DNA from: Burkholderiaceae bacterium
GTDB lineage: Bacteria; Pseudomonadota; Gammaproteobacteria; Burkholderiales; Burkholderiaceae_C
DNA length: 9,644 bases
Direction of reading: 5' to 3'
Assembly (NCBI GenBank): GCA_023260355.1
Contig: JALQVJ010000023.1
Location: 1-9,644, forward strand
Each line of letters starts with the position of its first letter. The stretch's first letter is position 1. The notes beneath the pieces were generated by a model. It did no database searches. It was not told the DNA's origin and saw only the letters and a program-made list of their open reading frames with translations. Positions 8,251 to 9,644 of this stretch are shown one piece after another. A program made the translations under genes and the position numbers.

Positions 8251-9246
8251 TTACTTGACCGCCAAGGCCTTGTCGATCAGCGCTTGACCGCCGGGGACCT
8301 TCTCGCCAAAGGTCTTGTACGAGGTCTTGGCTGCAACAGCACGCCACATATCGGCCTGGGCTTCGGTCATGGTGACGACCTTGACACCCGCCTTCGTGTA
8401 GGCCTCAACCAATTTCTCGTCCAGCTTCTGAGACTGCTCAGCGAAATAGGCTTCGGCCTTCTTCGACGCGGCCATCAAGGCCTTCTTTTGGGCGTCGTTG
8501 AGCTTGGCCATGGCCTTTTGTGAAATCAGCACGGGCTCGTACATGAACCACAGTGCCTGGTCGCCAGGGGCGGTCAAACACTTCAACTGCTCGTACAAAC
8601 GGAACGAAACAAATGAGCCTGCAGACGTATCGGTGCCTTGTGCCACACCCTGCTGCAACGCGTTGTAAACCTCGTTGGAGGGAATCGAGACGATCGAGGC
8701 ACCTGCGCCTGCCCACATCTGCGCAAACGTGGCGCCCGCTGAGCGAATCTTCAAGCCGTCAGCGTCTTTGGGCTCCAAAATGCACTTGTCTTTGCCACCG
8801 AAGGCACCAGCCAACCACGCATCTGCCAACACTTCAACGCCGCCTTTGTTGATGGTGGCGCGGATGTCGTCCATAAAGGGGGATGCATTGATTCGCTTGG
8901 CGTGGGCATGGCTCTTCACCAAACCAGGCATCAAGGTCGCGCCAAACTCGGGGTGAAAACCAGACGCGTAATCCAAGGGCAACGAGGTCATGTCGATCTG
9001 CCCGGTCAGCATGGCTTTCCATTGCTCTTTGGCCTTCACCAGGCTGGAGCCAGGAAACACCTTGATCTCGAGGCCAACGTTGGCAGCGGCGACTTCACGG
9101 GCAATCATTTGCACCATCTCATCGCGCACATCGCCTTTACCACCTGGGAATTGGTGCGAAGCCTTCAACACCACGTCCGCGTGAGCAGATACGAACAGAC
9201 CGGCGCCGAGCAGCAGCGCAGATACGGATTTCAATACAGGTTTCAT
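8251..9246 (-). CDS. matP: TRAP malonate transporter, periplasmic binding protein (DctP family)
   Basis: This 331-residue periplasmic solute-binding protein captures the dicarboxylate and delivers it to MatQM. A Sec signal peptide is clear: MKPVLK, a hydrophobic core at 8-19, then AHA with likely cleavage after A23. The mature protein begins DVVLKASHQFPGG. The family LKxR motif occurs as GLKIRSAG with R168, the arginine that usually salt-bridges the substrate carboxylate in TRAP binding proteins. SIPSNEVYNALQQGVAQGTD (187-206) is the other conserved DctP block. The start ATG 9246 has AAGGAGA five bases upstream; a TTG at 9300 in the same frame would put an unsuitable leader before the signal peptide and is rejected. 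It is the first operon gene. Malonate specificity is inferred from context, as the ligand cannot be read from sequence. Two cysteines, C155 and C223, are present in the mature chain. Confidence 0.94.
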   Translation of the reverse strand: MKPVLKSVSALLLGAGLFVSAHADVVLKASHQFPGGKGDVRDEMVQMIAREVAAANVGLEIKVFPGSSLVKAKEQWKAMLTGQIDMTSLPLDYASGFHPEFGATLMPGLVKSHAHAKRINASPFMDDIRATINKGGVEVLADAWLAGAFGGKDKCILEPKDADGLKIRSAGATFAQMWAGAGASIVSIPSNEVYNALQQGVAQGTDTSAGSFVSFRLYEQLKCLTAPGDQALWFMYEPVLISQKAMAKLNDAQKKALMAASKKAEAYFAEQSQKLDEKLVEAYTKAGVKVVTMTEAQADMWRAVAAKTSYKTFGEKVPGGQALIDKALAVK

Positions 9247-9366
9247 TGCAGTCTCCTTGGGTTGTGTTGTATAAAACGTCGGGAATGTTATATGTTTCAA
9301 GAGCCTGATCGGCTAGTGGTTTACCCCCACGAGCCAGGCGCTCGGCGAGTGATTAAAGTACTCAAA
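9247..9366. promoter_or_regulatory. Divergent matP / gntR regulatory region with candidate operators
   Basis: The 120 bases between the two divergent genes are more AT-rich on the matP side. A possible matP promoter on the minus strand is TTGAAA (9300-9295), 18 bases, then TTTTAT (9276-9271). The latter lies in a near-palindrome TTTTATACAA (9276-9267, one mismatched pair), which resembles operators of FCD-type GntR regulators. Other short inverted repeats are GTGG-N7-CCAC (9316-9330, containing TGGTTTACC), GAGC-N5-GCTC (9331-9343), CTCG-G-CGAG (9341-9349) and GAGT-N9-ACTC (9347-9363). No clear promoter for the regulator is evident. Which repeat is the operator cannot be decided from one sequence. 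Confidence 0.5.
9252..9258 (-). promoter_or_regulatory. Ribosome binding site of matP
   Basis: The minus strand reads AAGGAGA with five bases to ATG 9246. It is the strongest site in the operon and decides the matP start over the upstream TTG at 9300. Confidence 0.85.
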
Positions 9367-9644
9367 ATGACAAAAACCACCAGCAACTCCGAAAAGTCCC
9401 CGTCACTCGTGCAGCGTGTGCGTGAGCGCCTCGAAGACGACATCGTTGAGGGGCGACTGCGACCTGGCGTCCAACTTTATGTGGATGAAATTGCCGCGCA
9501 ATTTGAGGTTTCTCGCACGCCTGTGCGGGAGGCACTGCAACAGTTGGAGGCCAGCGGCTTGGTCGAAGTTTTGCCCAAGCGGGGAACCTATGTCTCCACC
9601 CTGAGTGTCTCGCGGCTGATTGAGATGTTCGAGGTGATGGCGGA
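9367..9644 (+). CDS. GntR-family (FCD subfamily) regulator, probable regulator of the mat operon (partial)
   Basis: The first 92 codons of a GntR-type transcription factor run off the right edge. The winged helix-turn-helix spans about residues 13-77: SLVQRVRERLEDDIVEGRL, then LYVDEIAAQFEVSRTPVREA with the recognition helix around S49-L60, and the wing KRGTYVS (71-77). LSVSRLIEMFEVMA (79-92) is how the FCD effector domain typically begins, so FadR/FCD subfamily is likely. Position and family match GtrA, the regulator divergent from matPQMAB in Sinorhizobium meliloti; a dicarboxylate such as malonate as effector is inference. The start is ATG 9367, with no good Shine-Dalgarno; an in-frame GTG at 9349 would add six residues and cannot be excluded. 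It could be symbolised gtrA if orthology were shown. Confidence 0.88.
   Translation, partial: MTKTTSNSEKSPSLVQRVRERLEDDIVEGRLRPGVQLYVDEIAAQFEVSRTPVREALQQLEASGLVEVLPKRGTYVSTLSVSRLIEMFEVMA

Noticed and set aside
9247..9300. N-terminal extension of matP from a TTG at 9300
   Set aside because: ATG 9246 has a strong ribosome site and begins a typical Sec signal peptide; the extension would precede the signal peptide and overlaps the likely promoter.
1..9644. Mobile element, CRISPR array, toxin-antitoxin or defence system
   Set aside because: No transposase, integrase, regular repeat-spacer pattern, tRNA or small unexplained gene pair is seen; essentially all sequence is accounted for by smc, the mat operon and its regulator.

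Overview
The window reads as chromosomal DNA of a betaproteobacterium. The high-GC third positions and the protein-level character of SMC and the malonate genes suggest Burkholderiales, tentatively Comamonadaceae; no rRNA is present to confirm this. There are no mobile elements, tRNAs, CRISPR arrays or phage genes, and coding density is high.

Left third (1-3426, minus strand): nearly all of smc, the chromosome-segregation ATPase. It starts with GTG at 3426 and stays open for 1142 codons to the left edge, where its last few dozen codons and stop are cut off. A 111-base gap (3427-3537) follows, holding a strong hairpin directly behind the next gene.

Centre and right (3538-9246, minus strand): a compact five-gene operon read right to left as matP-matQ-matM-matA-matB. 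MatP, MatQ and MatM form a DctPQM-type TRAP transporter (periplasmic binding protein, small and large membrane subunits). MatB makes malonyl-CoA from malonate, CoA and ATP, and MatA decarboxylates it to acetyl-CoA and CO2. Intergenic distances run from a 1-base overlap to 16 bases, so co-transcription is likely. Together the genes form a complete uptake-to-acetyl-CoA route for malonate by the CoA-dependent pathway, not the Mdc malonate decarboxylase complex.

Right edge (9367-9644, plus strand): the start of a divergently transcribed FCD-type GntR regulator, which matches in position and family the GtrA regulator of the matPQMAB operon known from Sinorhizobium meliloti. The 120-base divergent region (9247-9366) holds the likely matP promoter and several short inverted repeats that are candidate operators.

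I found no convincing previously undescribed system. The second-look points are regulatory and start-site details: the operator region, a TTG start overlapped by a two-codon ORF, a hairpin lacking a U-tract, and a cysteine pair in the periplasmic binding protein.
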